Shown here one piece after another: positions 24,060-35,000 of a stretch of DNA of 64,000 nt. The notes beneath the pieces are model-generated. The model searched no databases. It saw only the letters and a program-made list of their open reading frames with translations, and had not been told where the DNA came from. Both the position numbers and the translations under genes were made by a program. This stretch comes from Symsagittifera roscoffensis (lineage: Eukaryota > Xenacoelomorpha > Acoela > Convolutidae): contig NC_087068.1 in assembly GCF_963678635.1 (NCBI RefSeq), positions 46,267,785-46,331,784 of the forward strand. The letters are read 5' to 3'. How positions within the stretch are numbered: the stretch's first letter is position 1; each line of letters opens with the position of its first letter.

Positions 24060-24760
24060 CGTCTTTTATTGAAAAAAGTACAAATTGTGACCCCACATCC
24101 CTAAAAAAATGAAAATAATTTACAAAAAAATGTTTTTTTTTTGATTTTTTCAAAAACAATCTTGAATTAAGGGTAACATCAATACCATCAATTCTATGTG
24201 ATCGAACGTTGAGAAAAATATCAACTTTGTCTCTCCACCCCTCAAAAATTTCAAAACCTTTATCAAATTTTTTCTTTGATTTTTTCAGCAAAGATTCCGA
24301 ATTAAAAATAATATCAGTACCATCAATTCTAAGTAAAAAAAAAACAAAAAAATGTCGATTTTGGTCGCCACCTTCAAAAAAGTCCAAAATTTTCAAAAAA
24401 ATTTTTTTTGGTTTTTTATATATGATCCCAAATCAAAAATAACATAAGTACCATCAATTTTAAGTAATAGAACATTGAAAAAAATAGCAATTTTGGCCCC
24501 CATATCCCTTAAAAAAATTCGAAATATTCAAAAAAAAATTTTTTGGATTCTTTAAAAAGGATCCAAAGTAAAGATAACAACGGTACAATCAATTATAAGT
24601 ATTAAAATATTGAGAAAACTATCAGTTTTTGTCTCTCCACTTTTTCATAAAAAATCCAAAAAAATCAAAAAAGTTTTTTGGATGGATTTTTTCAAAAAAA
24701 ATGATAGGTAACATCAGTACCATTATTTCTGAAGAGTAGAACATTGAAAAATTTTCGATT
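24060..24760. repeat. About 134-bp tandem repeat, five or more copies
   Basis: The marker word AGTACCATCAATTCTAAGTA recurs, with changes, near 24180, 24314, 24449, 24582 and 24716, giving spacings of 133-135 bp. Each unit also contains an AT-rich stretch with TTCAAAAAATTTTTT and a TTTTGTCTCTCCACC-like segment. The minus-strand open frame across it is a by-product of the period. Confidence 0.85.
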
Positions 24761-24919
24761 TGCGGTAACTTTTTATTTAAAAAATTATTCGAAGAACAAC
24801 TGTTTTCGGATAATCTTTTTAAAGAAAACTCACCGCAAATCGAAATTCTTTTCTAAAAAATGTCTTTTTAACTCGTAATTTGTCAATTTATTGCTTTATA
24901 ATTATTTTCAAAGCGCTGG

Positions 24920-26880
24920 CAAAAGGCGAGCGATCCGGAAAACATTTCAACTGAAGAAAAACAAATATCTATGACAAACTCGGTATATTTAAAAACGTAC
25001 ACGGACAAAACGGGAAAAATAAAAACTCCATGAAAAAATCAGATTAATTGATTCGTTTAGAATCATGCTAGCAATGCTAGCAAAATTTTTCGACAATTTG
25101 CCTGATGAAAAATTTTTACCTTTAGAGCCACTTCCGCGAAAAAATCATTCTGTTGAAACAAAAGGGCATTAGCACTACTCATACTTCAGCTGAACTGTTT
25201 TCACTGAAGTGAAGTCTGTTTCACTTTTTGATTACCACGACTCGTACTTGACGACAAATGTGCTACTGCATGCTTCCGTTTCAGAGTTTTTTTGTGAAAT
25301 TAGCCATTAAACTTATAGGCTACAATTACCCTGTTACTACACAACAAAAAATTTTTGGGAACACTTTTTTAGAGAAATGCGAATCCTACTTGAAACTTTC
25401 AACGGAATTGAAGCATCTGGGATTGTGCAGCGAATGATAAGAGGAGGCATGTCGTCAATTTGTACGCGCTGCTTTTATACAGCAAACTATAAAAAAAAAA
25501 CTCGAAAAATTTTTGAATTCAGAACCATCAAACTACTACCTGAATTTTGACGCAAAAGATTAGAAGACATACTGCTCGCCAGTGAAACCTCCGATTTTCG
25601 TTAAATCGTTGAAACCAATATGATCATACCCGATGGTTTTCATGAACTCTTCGCTGATTACGCTCTTGCCCCTCGCGTGACGCAGTGGACATCGTTGCTA
25701 AGAGCAACCTGCAAGTCCACCATTTCCGAAAAGTGGGAATAACCCTTCTGAGAAAAGTGCAAAAGTGCACATTGGGTTTTAGGGAAAAATGAGGAAACTG
25801 AGAGAAATGAGAGGGAAATTTTTCAAAAAACAGCTCTAAGCACGATGAAGAGCTTTCGAATTCTCGACAACTATTAAGCCAAAATCTGCTTTTCAGTAAA
25901 AAGAAAATATGGGACAAAACTATTATAATTGATACGATCAGCTTGGGCCTCATCTACCGCTTGATATTTCAATTTCATACCAAAAAAAATTAAGCTGAGT
26001 CTAGATTTTGAACTATTGAACTCCGGCAAGGATGGTTTTTTTCATGCCAAAATAATTCACGACGTAACAAAAAAAGCCGACTTCGACTTCTCAAATTACG
26101 GTGAGGACCATTTTTTTGACAAAACAAACAGGAAAATTGTGTTAAAAATTAAAGATGAGAATGGGGGACGCCGATCAGATAATTTATCGACCCACTGTTG
26201 AAACTGTTTTCGGTCAGCTTGAACGGTGAGTAAAATATCCAACTTGAGCCACCCTTCGAACCCATTCCTCCCTTTTTACAGATAAAACTACCATCACTAC
26301 TAACCTCCCTCCCACTCCTTTCTTTGTCACAAGAAACGACGGGCATGTATCTGATTTAGGAAAATTTGTACGTTGAATAATCTGGTAACCTCTTTTCTTT
26401 TATTTCTCATAAAACATATATAAGAGTCTAGTGCTCTTTGTTGAAACTAATAAAAATTTGATCGGTTTAGATTGATTTTCACAAGATTTCCCTCAGAGGG
26501 AATTTTTTTAACCTTCTCTTGATTTGCAAAAAAAAATGTGCTTCTGTTAAGAAGGCACGCAAAAAGTCGGTGCCAAAAAGATAAAACTAACTGCACAGTG
26601 ACAGTTTTTGCAGCAAACATTCAGTGACACGTTTTTAACTGTGAAAACATTGAAAAATACAAGTACACTAAAGTTTTGAAAACTCACACTAACATGACAG
26701 TGACGCTTAACAAACTGACTGTATACCTGTTCGATTCGAAGCGTTTTCTCCTTTTTGACGGGATTTTCTTGATTCAATTTAGCCATAAGTCCACCAAAAA
26801 AGCCCATTTTTAGAAAGCACAAACGTGGACACCGAAACACGCTGACAACAGTTCGGCGACTTTTTAACTGCCCGATTGGA
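24920..26880 (+). pseudogene. POLB: DNA polymerase B remnant, third Polinton copy
   Basis: Scattered polymerase motifs in the right order on one strand: VYLKTYTDKTGKIKN, YHDSYLTTNVLLHASV, VQRMIRGGMSSI (copy 2 has VERMIRGGMSSV), YYLNFDAKD in the motif A position, DFDFSNYGEDHFFDK, IIYRPTV, then after a likely intron KVGAKKIKLTAQ and NKLTVYLFDSKRFLLFDG, matching the C-terminal KRFLLGD and KRYILDDG motifs of the other copies. Stops and frameshifts occur throughout, and motifs B and C are not visible. No inverted repeats or other genes could be tied to it, so it is an orphan fragment immediately left of Polinton copy 2. Confidence 0.75.
26227..26551 (+). other. Probable intron remnant in copy 3 polymerase
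   Basis: A strong donor, ACG|GTGAGT, follows the segment equivalent to the last residues before the copy 1 and copy 2 introns. Polymerase homology resumes just after TTCTGTTAAG near 26552 with a two-base leftover before the next codon, as in the other copies. One upstream indel must be assumed for the donor phase to agree. Confidence 0.5.
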
Positions 26881-26889
26881 AAGTTTTGC

Positions 26890-27843
26890 AGCGGATGAAA
26901 AACAGAGCTGCGAGAAAAAGTATTTTTACCAACGGAAACCGTGCATGTTTCTCTATAAATAATCCTTTTATTTTAAAGAAAGCTTCGGACAAAAAACCAC
27001 CTAGAAAGCGCAAAAAGAAGACCTTAACTATAAACATTAAATTTTGAAACAACATTTTTGAGTTAATTTCGACTGTTCTTCTTTAAAACTTGCTGAAGTT
27101 TGTTTTGGTTTCAATCAGTTTACCAGTAATAAAATCTTTCAATTGGGCTTAACCACTGTTGTTTCAATATTACGAGCTTCAAGTAAATAAACTAGATGAT
27201 ACAAACCAATGTGTCAACTCCTGTGATTAAATTTACTGACAAATCTATCACAGCAAGACAAATTTTTGACGAAAAGAAGAAAAACAAAGTAAAAGTATCT
27301 ATATGAAGGTAGGACAGTTAAAAAATAAAAATTTAGGCATTGGGACAATCAAATTGAATTATCGTGGGAAAAAGAGCCCGCTTTAGGGGGAATTAGAGGA
27401 ATTGATGTATCGGGTCCCGGTTATTAGGCACAGCTGAACAAGAACCTAAAGATAGGGTGCTTTTTGGTGGGAGCTTACGTTCATTTACAAGATCGAAGAT
27501 TTGCGGTCCTTCAAAAAATTAAGGACCCATTTTCTTGGATTTTGATTTACGTGTGCATCCGCCACCTAAAGAAGGACCCCTCCTCCTTTTCATCTTGCTC
27601 AATTGCGAAATTGCAAAAAAAATCAACAGCCTTTTTCATCTTAATGAATAATTCATTTCTCCCAGCAAAAAAAAACTTGACTTGATAGAATCCATAATCA
27701 AGTTTGCGAAAAAAGCGTATTGTATAATTTCTAGGTACAATAAATGTAAGACTAGCATTTTTTCCATAGGAGCAAAATTGCGAATTCCCTCAAAATTGTT
27801 TCCAGAAAGTCTTGAATGATTTTATTGCCATTTTTTCTTAAAA
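26890..27843. other. No gene seen
   Basis: No recognisable coding or repeat structure between the third polymerase remnant and the left end of Polinton copy 2. Short open frames here show no family motif. Confidence 0.5.
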
Positions 27844-28130
27844 TGTCCAAGGTCATTAAAACAGCAAGTAGAAAACCAAAACAAGATTACTGATAAATCT
27901 GAAAACCTATATTAGTAGTATGAGGGGCCGCCAGGGATCCTTTGGGGGGTGGGGCAAAATCACCTAAAATAAGACGTGGGCGCCTAAGATCCGACACCTA
28001 AGGGGTCCAAAATTATCTTGTAGTCAGCCGGCATTTTGCTGGTGGATTACAAGATCCTCACTCGAGGATCCAAATTTTTGGATGGCCTCGCCCCTGAGGA
28101 TTTTACCAAGAGTTATATACCCATGTAGCA
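27844..28130 (+). repeat. Left terminal inverted repeat of Polinton copy 2
   Basis: From GTCCAAGGTCATTAAAACAG to CCCATGTAGCA it matches the reverse complement of 46170-46457 with few changes. It includes a G-run and a local palindrome, GATCCTCACTCGAGGATC. Confidence 0.88.
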
Positions 28131-28417
28131 CCCGATTTTTTTACCCGATTTATGTTTAGAAAAAAGCGTAAATTAGCATTCTTTCGCCCTTTGGTACGTT
28201 CGACTTGGAATGCTGCCTTACTTTCGGAGTGTGTAATAAAACAAAGCAAGAATAGCTTTGGCCAGCATAGTTTTAACGGTCTATTTAATGCTGTAGAGTA
28301 TTTCCATGATTTAAATGTATTAACACTGAAACGTATGTAAACCATAATTACTCACCAAGGTTGCAATCCGGTTGCAGCCGTCGCTGTTACGTCTAGACAA
28401 TAACGTAATAATAAAAA

Positions 28418-29275
28418 ATGGTAAAATTGTGGAATAATGAATTGCGAAAAATGAGCTTAATGGGAAGTTGGCATACAAGTGACATTGATTCGGAGCATTT
28501 ATCTTTCACTGTTTTTTCAACTGAGTGTCAAATAAAAAACAAATACATTCACAATCGTCATATAAATTTTGTGTCGAGAGCCAAATAAATTGCAAATAGA
28601 GAATATGCAGAAAGTTGTAAAGAACTGTTTCATCTGGATGAGCTTTTACAAATAACGTGGTGTATTTATGCAAAACAGAAATATGGAAAAGCAACCTATT
28701 TGACTTTTGCTACCTATGAAAATATCTTTGATTATTTATTTGATTTCAACTCAATGATGATTGAGAAAGGGCTGGAGCGAAAAATAAGACTTTGTTTTAA
28801 AAAACTTTCAAAGTATCAAAAACCTCCGGTAGTTTATCTAAATTTATACCATCGAAATATAGGTCTAAGTAAGTGGTATCTGGAAGGTTACTTTCATTTC
28901 CATTGGCTTGAAATTAAGCAGGTCGGAGAAGTGTTAGCAAAATTAAAAAGGAAGTTGTAAAAACAAACTGTAACTTCAACGGACTTGGAAATTATCCATG
29001 AGATGTTTACTACTTTGAAAAAAACGTATCCAGAAAACACCAACCGTCAGACTTATTTCTTAGCTGCATGTTCCTTATTCTCCTTCTCGACTACTAACGA
29101 TATAAACTACGATGTTGCTATCAAGCTGAGACCTTATGGTGGACTGATCGGGATAGAAAAATCTTCGTTAGACAAACATTTAGGTGATTCAAAAATTTTA
29201 CGAATGCATGCTCTTTTACATGATACCGCCGTGTTTGTTCGTGAAAATTACAATACTGGTCCCACATACTGCTAA
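28418..29275 (+). pseudogene. Unknown Polinton-associated gene, N-terminal half
   Basis: A single frame from ATG 28418 with stops near 28587 and at 28958 and ending at 29275. It is followed one frame over by the next fragment, so the two may be one gene. The sequence is polar, with TYLTFATYENIFDYL, GLSKWYLEGYFHFHWLE and AIKLRPYGGLIG. I do not recognise a domain. A small unrelated-looking frame at 28152-28340 begins MFRKKRK and may be its upstream exon or nothing. Confidence 0.45.
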
Positions 29276-29283
29276 TTTTTACT

Positions 29284-29964
29284 GTGGAAAGGCAAAAACT
29301 GCTTGATTGGTCACTTGAGCGGTATCACGTTTTGTTCATATATCAAATTGAGGAAATGAAAACTCAATCATTTGTTAGAATGCTGAGTGAAAGATCAGTC
29401 GTGTTGGATTTGGAAGGATTTCGATACAAGAAAAACGCTTTTATTTTAAAAGAATTAGCAATCACAACCGCTGACTACAGCGACTCCTTAATGTTTCTAC
29501 CTCCAGTCAGTTTTAATTCCCTGGTAAAACTCGAGCAAAAAGCGTACAGCTGGCTAAAGAATTACTTGCATGGAATTCATTGGGATAGTGGTGATTATTT
29601 ATAATTAAATCTCAACCAAATTATCCATAGTGTTGTATTGAGGAATTCCGGAGCTACATTCTACGCTAAGGGAAAGGAAAAGGCAGACTTCCTAGCCCAA
29701 TATTTGGGCCGCAGAGTAGAGAATCTTGATGATTTTGGTTGTCCAAGAGTTGAAAAATTACATTACAACAAATTTTCAAACTGCTGCAAACATATACCTC
29801 ATTACAACTCCAAAAATCATTTTGCTCTAAAAAAATACGAAGCCTTTTTTGATTGGTTGAAACATAATTACCATGATCAACACGGAGAGGTTAGCCAAAG
29901 TGGAGACTTATCTATCTCCAAATTCAGTTCTTTGTGCTTGGATGACCCCAGAGAGCGATATTAA
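29284..29964 (+). pseudogene. Unknown protein with possible DEDD exonuclease-like pattern
   Basis: The frame reads VVLDLEGFRYKKNAFILKEL, then YLHGIHWDSGDYL, a TAA at 29602, then FYAKGKEKADFLAQYLG, VENLDDFGCP, a CKHIPHYN segment and FALKKYEAFFDWL. Proteins with this series (D-x-E-G, HG..WDSG, KG.EK..FL, DL...CP, C..H) are widespread uncharacterised proteins of arthropod and other invertebrate mobile elements. The D-x-E-G start followed by two later Asp positions resembles DEDD-type 3'-5' exonucleases; that is my inference, not a demonstrated match. One nonsense codon breaks it. Confidence 0.5.
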
Positions 29965-30157
29965 AATTTCATTGACCCGAATAGAGCGCGTTGACTGCAT
30001 AGGCCAAATTGTGCAACGAAAAGAGCAAGTTGTTCTATCTGAAGAAGAATCGACTACTCTGCGAAGGTTTATTCCCGTGATTGATCAGTTCATCTATTTC
30101 CAGCGATTCAAATATATTGGAAATGTTAGCCAGCAAGCGAGGAGTCTGCCTTCCTAA
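29873..30157 (+). CDS. Small unknown protein overlapping the previous gene
   Basis: An open frame of 94 codons starts inside the end of the preceding gene in another frame. It is polar and has no recognised motif (INTERLAKVETYL; VVLSEEESTTLRRFIP). The overlap and even composition suggest a real small gene, but conservation is untested. Confidence 0.35.
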   Translation: MINTERLAKVETYLSPNSVLCAWMTPESDIKISLTRIERVDCIGQIVQRKEQVVLSEEESTTLRRFIPVIDQFIYFQRFKYIGNVSQQARSLPS

Positions 30158-30245
30158 GCTAGTCTTAGTACCCAAACATCGTCAACCCGGAGTTGAATTG
30201 GATCTAGCCTATCTAAGCTATCCAAGGAAATTCAACAGAAAGTGA
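30123..30245 (+). CDS. Short open frame with PKLV motif
   Basis: A 40-codon frame from ATG 30123 contains GVCLPKLVLVPKHRQP. A similar string, FVFIPKLVYVREQPHA, begins the pre-integrase gene at 31700. It may be a duplicated N-terminal stub of that gene. Too short to be sure. Confidence 0.25.
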   Translation: MLASKRGVCLPKLVLVPKHRQPGVELDLAYLSYPRKFNRK

Positions 30246-30659
30246 AAGAGGGCTCTGTGAAAAAATTATGTTTCATGCAAAAACTGAAAATGTTCCTGCT
30301 AACTATGTTTTGCAAATAAATGATGATAGGATGATAGTGATAGTAATGTCTGTACAAGTTATACTCGATATGAGATTTATTACTGTTCAGAAGAATAATT
30401 AATTTTTTTAACCACATTTTTTTCATTTTGAACAAAATGTCTGAAATAGCATGCGATGAACCTGATTCAACTATCATTACTGATTTTGTTTAAGAGGAAA
30501 ATAATGACAGTGTTGAGCAAAAACCTCGGAAATTTTTTGTAATAATGCAACCGTACCGAGATCTCAAGTGGTTTTCATGTCTCAAATGATTTTAATTTTA
30601 ATTTTATTGACTTTCTGTATCTACAAACTCTCTTTGACGAAACTCAGCTGTGAGGAAAC

Positions 30660-31443
30660 ATGAGTTTGGTTCTCAATCCTGTCCGGTTTAGTTGGCTACG
30701 TACTTCCAAATCCTCGGATATGAATAAAACTGTTGATATTTCAACGCGAGCGTTTATGGCCGTTGTTGGACCTTCAGGATCCGGAAAAACAGAGTTAATA
30801 TTCAAATTTTGAAAGGAAAAACTTTTTATCCACCGTTTAAAAGAACAATCTTCTTTTACACAGAAAGTCAACCGATGTACAGTGAAAAAGGGTAGGCTCA
30901 AAATATTAACATTGAGTTTGTGAAATTCAACGGTTTTGATGGGCTAAGGAACATTGAAAATGTTCTTCTAGTGTTTGATGAATCCTGTGAAGAAATATGC
31001 ATTGATAACGAGTTTGTTAAACTCGCATCAGCAGGGAGACACAAAGGCTTAGATGTTGTATATGTCAAGCATAATTTATTCCAGCAAAGTCGTTGGTCCC
31101 GAACAATTGATTTAAACACATCGCATATCATTTTATTCAAGTCACCTCGTGATATTCAGCAACTAGAGCATCTTGGAAGGCAACTGAAAATAACAAAATT
31201 TTTGAGAAGCTGTTATGAACTTGCCACAACAGACACATATGGACATCTATTAATTGATTCAGATCCCCGAACATCAGATTGTTTACGATACTGTTCAAAC
31301 TTAATACCACCAGAACCATCATTTTTTTACTTACCATTAAGTAAGGCAGAGCCAGTCACACCCATAACAAATGAACGCGAGAAAACGATCTATTCTGTAG
31401 CACATGGTTCAATTGAATCCTTCTCAACTTCGAAGTTTTATTA
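30660..31443 (+). pseudogene. ATP: FtsK/HerA-type genome-packaging ATPase
   Basis: The Walker A motif GPSGSGKT lies at about 30769-30792 after FMAVV. A TGA follows at 30810-30812, and a frameshift leads to FYPPFKRTIFFYTES, a further stop near 30893, and the open frame from 30920. That frame has the Walker B motif NVLLVFDES, RHKGLDVVYVKHNLF (sensor region with N), and LFKSPRDIQQLEHLGRQL, all features of Polinton packaging ATPases. The upstream part thus holds the nucleotide-binding loop and the downstream part the rest. Length is about right for the family at roughly 260 codons. No counterpart was found in copy 1. Confidence 0.82.
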
Positions 31444-31688
31444 GAAAAACATCAAATTGAAATTTGATTTTAGTTATATGCGAATGCTTGCTGAATGTAG
31501 TCAATGGTAACGTGCGAGTTAATATCCCTAACATACACAATTTCACAATTTTGAAGAATTATATAAATTGTTAATCAACCCACAGACGAACCTTGACAGA
31601 AATTAAGCAATTTTTTGAGTAAGCAAGGGTTTAATCTAGTCTGACATATCTCTACGTTTGCTTCAATTACCTTAGAAGATAAACAATG

Positions 31689-32648
31689 ATGGCAGCCGAA
31701 TAGTTTGTTTTCATTCCAAAGCTAGTCTATGTTCGAGAGCAACCACATGCAGCACATGTACTGCTTGACAATTCAATTGAACATAAAAAGCCTCAATTAT
31801 CATACTTGAACCAAATGAGACCGCAATTACCTCCGAAACAAAGTGATGCATCAACTGACGGCTCTTTTTACTTTTCCCCCCACCTGCAAAATTTTACATG
31901 CAAATTTGTGGATCACATTGTCCGATTGTTATGAAAATTCACATACAGACTGATAAGGCCACGACAAACATATTTAGTCTTCATACTTTATCTCTTAAAA
32001 CCACCCGTTACACAAATATATTGAAGCGCGTGTAGGGTGGGGGGAAAGGAAAAAGAGCCCAACTGACACAATACCAATACCAGTTACTGTTGCACCTGAG
32101 GACCACAGACAGCCAACAACAACGCTTATGACCGAAGATGAGGGAGATGGAACGAATGTTGGTAGTGATGAGTCCACTGATGCTATGGATGCTGTTGAAA
32201 AACGTATATTAGGACAGTTAGAAATCATGGACGTAAAAAACTTACACGAGCTAAAAATGTTCTGGAAATTATTAAATCATCGACTCGGGTCAAAATAAAC
32301 AAAAATGAAAAAATAATTTATCTGGAAAAGGTCCCCATTGGAATCAAAGCATCAGTTTTTCTGTATGATATAAAACAACAGAACAAAAACTTACAAAATC
32401 CTGCTTTCATAATGATTCTTTCGGCTCTTAACCTTAACGAACAGTCGGTTATGAATACATATGCCAAACACGCGATCAAGCAGCTATTGCTACTACAGCA
32501 AAAATCAAAAGTCCCACCAAACAACCAACAAGTGTTGACAGTACCAACAGAGCATCCTCAAGCTCAAAAACAGTCAAAAAACATGGAGGCACCAAAAGTA
32601 CAAGCTTACAGCAAAGAAGTAAAAAGAAGACTACCAAGAAGACTCTGA
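31689..32648 (+). pseudogene. Polinton protein encoded just before integrase
   Basis: The start reads a stop within a few codons and then FVFIPKLVYVREQPHA and HKKPQLSYLNQMRPQLP. Later pieces are STDAMDAVEKRILGQLE, then in another frame VKINKNEKIIYLEKVPIG and ALNLNEQSVMNTYAKHAIK. A lysine-rich Gln/Ala tail ends at 32648. Invertebrate Polintons commonly have an uncharacterised protein of this layout between ATPase and integrase. At least two frame changes are needed. Function unknown. Confidence 0.5.
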
Positions 32649-32763
32649 TTCGTACGGAACGCGCTTTTACGATTCGGATACTTCAGCGACAGAAAGGACG
32701 GAGACAAAAACAAAGAGATGGCAAACCTACACCAGCTGAAGAGAAAATATTTTAAAAAAATTA

Positions 32764-33688
32764 CACGTCTGGAGGGGCAGCTCTGTTTGGAGGTGTGGAG
32801 AACTTGAAAGACGAAACCAAACTACCACGACGGAGAGTTTGACATTTTTTACACTCAGAGCCCGCATACACAAAATATCGAGATGTTAGTCGAAAAATAC
32901 CTCGGTTAAAAGTAATAGTCAGTTGATTTAGCATATGTTGATAAACTTGCAAAATACAACAAAGATTTTAAATATCTCCTGGTTGCTGTAGATTGTATGT
33001 CCCGATATCTACGTGTGCAGCCATTGAAATCAAAATATGCTACTGCAACAGCAGAAGCATTCAAAAAAATGATTGAGATTAAACAACCAAAAAAACTCTG
33101 GGTAGACAAGGGCACAGAATTCAAGGGATCATTTCAGTCACTATGTGATAAGAAGGGTATTTTGACTTACACAACCGAGAGCGAAAAAAAATCTGCATTT
33201 GCCGAGAGAAATACTCGATCTTTGAAGAGTTTGATATACAAATATTTCGAGCACAAATGAAATTATTTTTACATAGACAAGCTTCAAGAATTTGTTCACA
33301 CAATTAACTCACGAACGAATCGTGTCATAAAAAAGGCACCAATTAAAGTGACTAAAAAGGATGTTCCACATCTAATTTCATTACGAGTAGAACATTTTCA
33401 AAAATTAGTTTGCCAACCAAAACTCTGTGTTGGCGATTTTGTCAGATTAGCAAAAATTGACATTCCTTTTCGGAAATGATACAAACAGTCTTTCACAGAC
33501 GAAATTTTTTAAATATTTGACGTACCAACAAGAAATCCTCCGGCTTATAACCTTATTGACGCAAACGAGGAGCCAATTAAGGGAAAATTCTATGAGCCTG
33601 AACTAATCAGAGTAGTAGAAAAAGTAGAGCAGGAAGAGAAGGAGGAGGAGGAGGAGGCACAAGAACAAGAACAAGAAAATCAGCTATG
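32764..33688 (+). pseudogene. INT: Retroviral-type DDE integrase, copy 2
   Basis: Homologous to the copy 1 integrase. Order: SGGAALFGGVENL, HFLHSEPAYTKY (zinc-domain side), DLAYVDKLAKYN with the first catalytic Asp, VAVDCMSRY, LWVDKGTEFKG with the second Asp, SAFAERNTRS with the Glu, then GDFVRLAKIDIPFRK and a Glu-rich C-terminus. Unlike copy 1 the VAVDC Asp is kept. Breaks: TAG near 32839, a frameshift near 32915, TGA at 33258-33260 after YKYFEHK, and further stops near 33477 and 33509. Its stop overlaps the next ATG as ATGA. Confidence 0.85.
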
Positions 33689-34559
33689 ACTAACAATTTT
33701 GATGACGCTATCAACGATTCCTTTACGGTTAATTTGGTGACATCGGCGTCTATGAACATTTTCAGTGAAAACTCATGGGCCAACTTTAAAAATCTTTTAA
33801 GCGAAGAGATCAATCTCCAAGGTGAATGGAAAGTAGCACTGACAGAAATAACATTCCCCGCTCATATAAACAATGTAACAGACACAAAGCTCATATACTA
33901 CAAAAAAGGCAAAGTCAGAGCAAGTTAAAAAGTTAATGAAGACAAAATTTCCAGGCCATATGATGGTGAACGAGTTGAAATTACAGGGTATTTATATGAT
34001 GATGTTAAGGAAAATAATTAACGAAATCAACTTGAAGACGGTGCTTGAAAACTTCAGTTATGATATCGATCCGATTACCAGACACTTCACATTATGGATG
34101 CATTACTGGGAAGGAATTACGTTTGAGAGTCCTCAGTTTCTCAGTATTTTGGGTTTCAAAGACCTAAGGGTTGGAACAGGATACCACATAGGTTACAAAC
34201 GTTTCAGCCAAGTACATAGCATATTAACAACTCAAAATTTGATCTCTGACTATCCCATTGACATGACTGCCGGTACTCAACCAATGTTTATATACTAGGA
34301 TATCATTCACTACCAAATTATGGGGGATACCAATGCTCCGCTATTAAGAGTCATTGATACTAATCGGCGAGTGAAAAACGGTAACGTGTGTCCGATCGAA
34401 CCTAATCATCGCAAAGTTTTCAGCAATTTAGATTACAAGAAACTTCTAGTAAATAATATTCAAAGCATTGGGGTAAATTTGCGAACCAAAGCTGGTCGTA
34501 TTGTCCCATTTCCATTTGCGCGTGGAGGAGGAAAAGTTGTTCTAACTTTAAAACTTTAA
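33686..34559 (+). pseudogene. Minor capsid (penton) protein, copy 2
   Basis: It begins inside the integrase stop. SASMNIFSENSWANF and WKVALTEITFP match the copy 1 start. The middle includes FLSILGFKDLRVGTGY. The end has YXDIIHYQIMGDTNAPLLRV (X is the TAG at about 34297), PIEPNHRKVFSNLDYKK and GRIVPFPFARGGGKVVL. Breaks are TAA at 33926, a shift to the next frame, and the TAG. About 290 codons. By family this would form the capsid vertices. Confidence 0.75.
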
Positions 34560-34583
34560 AAAATTTTAGTGCTGGTATTAAAT

Positions 34584-35000
34584 ATGGATGCGTATTACCA
34601 TAATCAAGCGACTATGCTGCACTTCTCAGGGCACTACAGACAACGAGGCAGTGGCGTTGGTGCCTTGGCAATGGGAATTGGAAGAGATGCGCTTCCTTTA
34701 GCTCGAAAATTCATAATACCTGCTGCAAAACGCATCGGAAAAGAGTTGCTTGTCCAAGCTGCTACGGAGCTTATTAATAAAGCCACTAAGAAAAAAACGC
34801 CCAAGCAAGCTTTGAAAAGTACAGTCAAGAATACGATTAAAAAACAAATGGGAAGCGGAAAAAAATCTGCTCGCAAGATCAGGAAGAGGAAGACTTCAGT
34901 GAAGAGAATCAGAAGAAAAATCAGCGGCATCATTTCAAAGAAACGAAATCTACCAAGAAGTTGCTCTAATTTCTTCACCAGAGTGCGAAACGATTTCTAA
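34584..35000 (+). CDS. Small basic virion protein (Polinton pX-like), copy 2
   Basis: An open frame of 138 codons. I chose ATG 34584 rather than the earlier GTG because the copy 1 homologue starts at the same residue. LHFSGHYRQRGSGVGALAMG is shared with copy 1, then an amphipathic IIPAAKRIGKELL, KKKTPKQALKSTVKNTI, and a Lys/Arg-rich end (SARKIRKRKTSVKRIRRK). The net charge fits a DNA-packing core protein. No break is visible. Its end overlaps the beginning of the capsid gene in another frame. Confidence 0.72.
   Translation: MDAYYHNQATMLHFSGHYRQRGSGVGALAMGIGRDALPLARKFIIPAAKRIGKELLVQAATELINKATKKKTPKQALKSTVKNTIKKQMGSGKKSARKIRKRKTSVKRIRRKISGIISKKRNLPRSCSNFFTRVRNDF

Noticed and set aside
24034-24442. 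Two open frames of 120 and 77 codons
   Set aside because: Both follow the 134-bp tandem repeat and repeat with its period.
26547-27055. Minus-strand frames of 97 and 63 codons
   Set aside because: The first is antisense to the third polymerase C-terminal remnant; the second has no motif.
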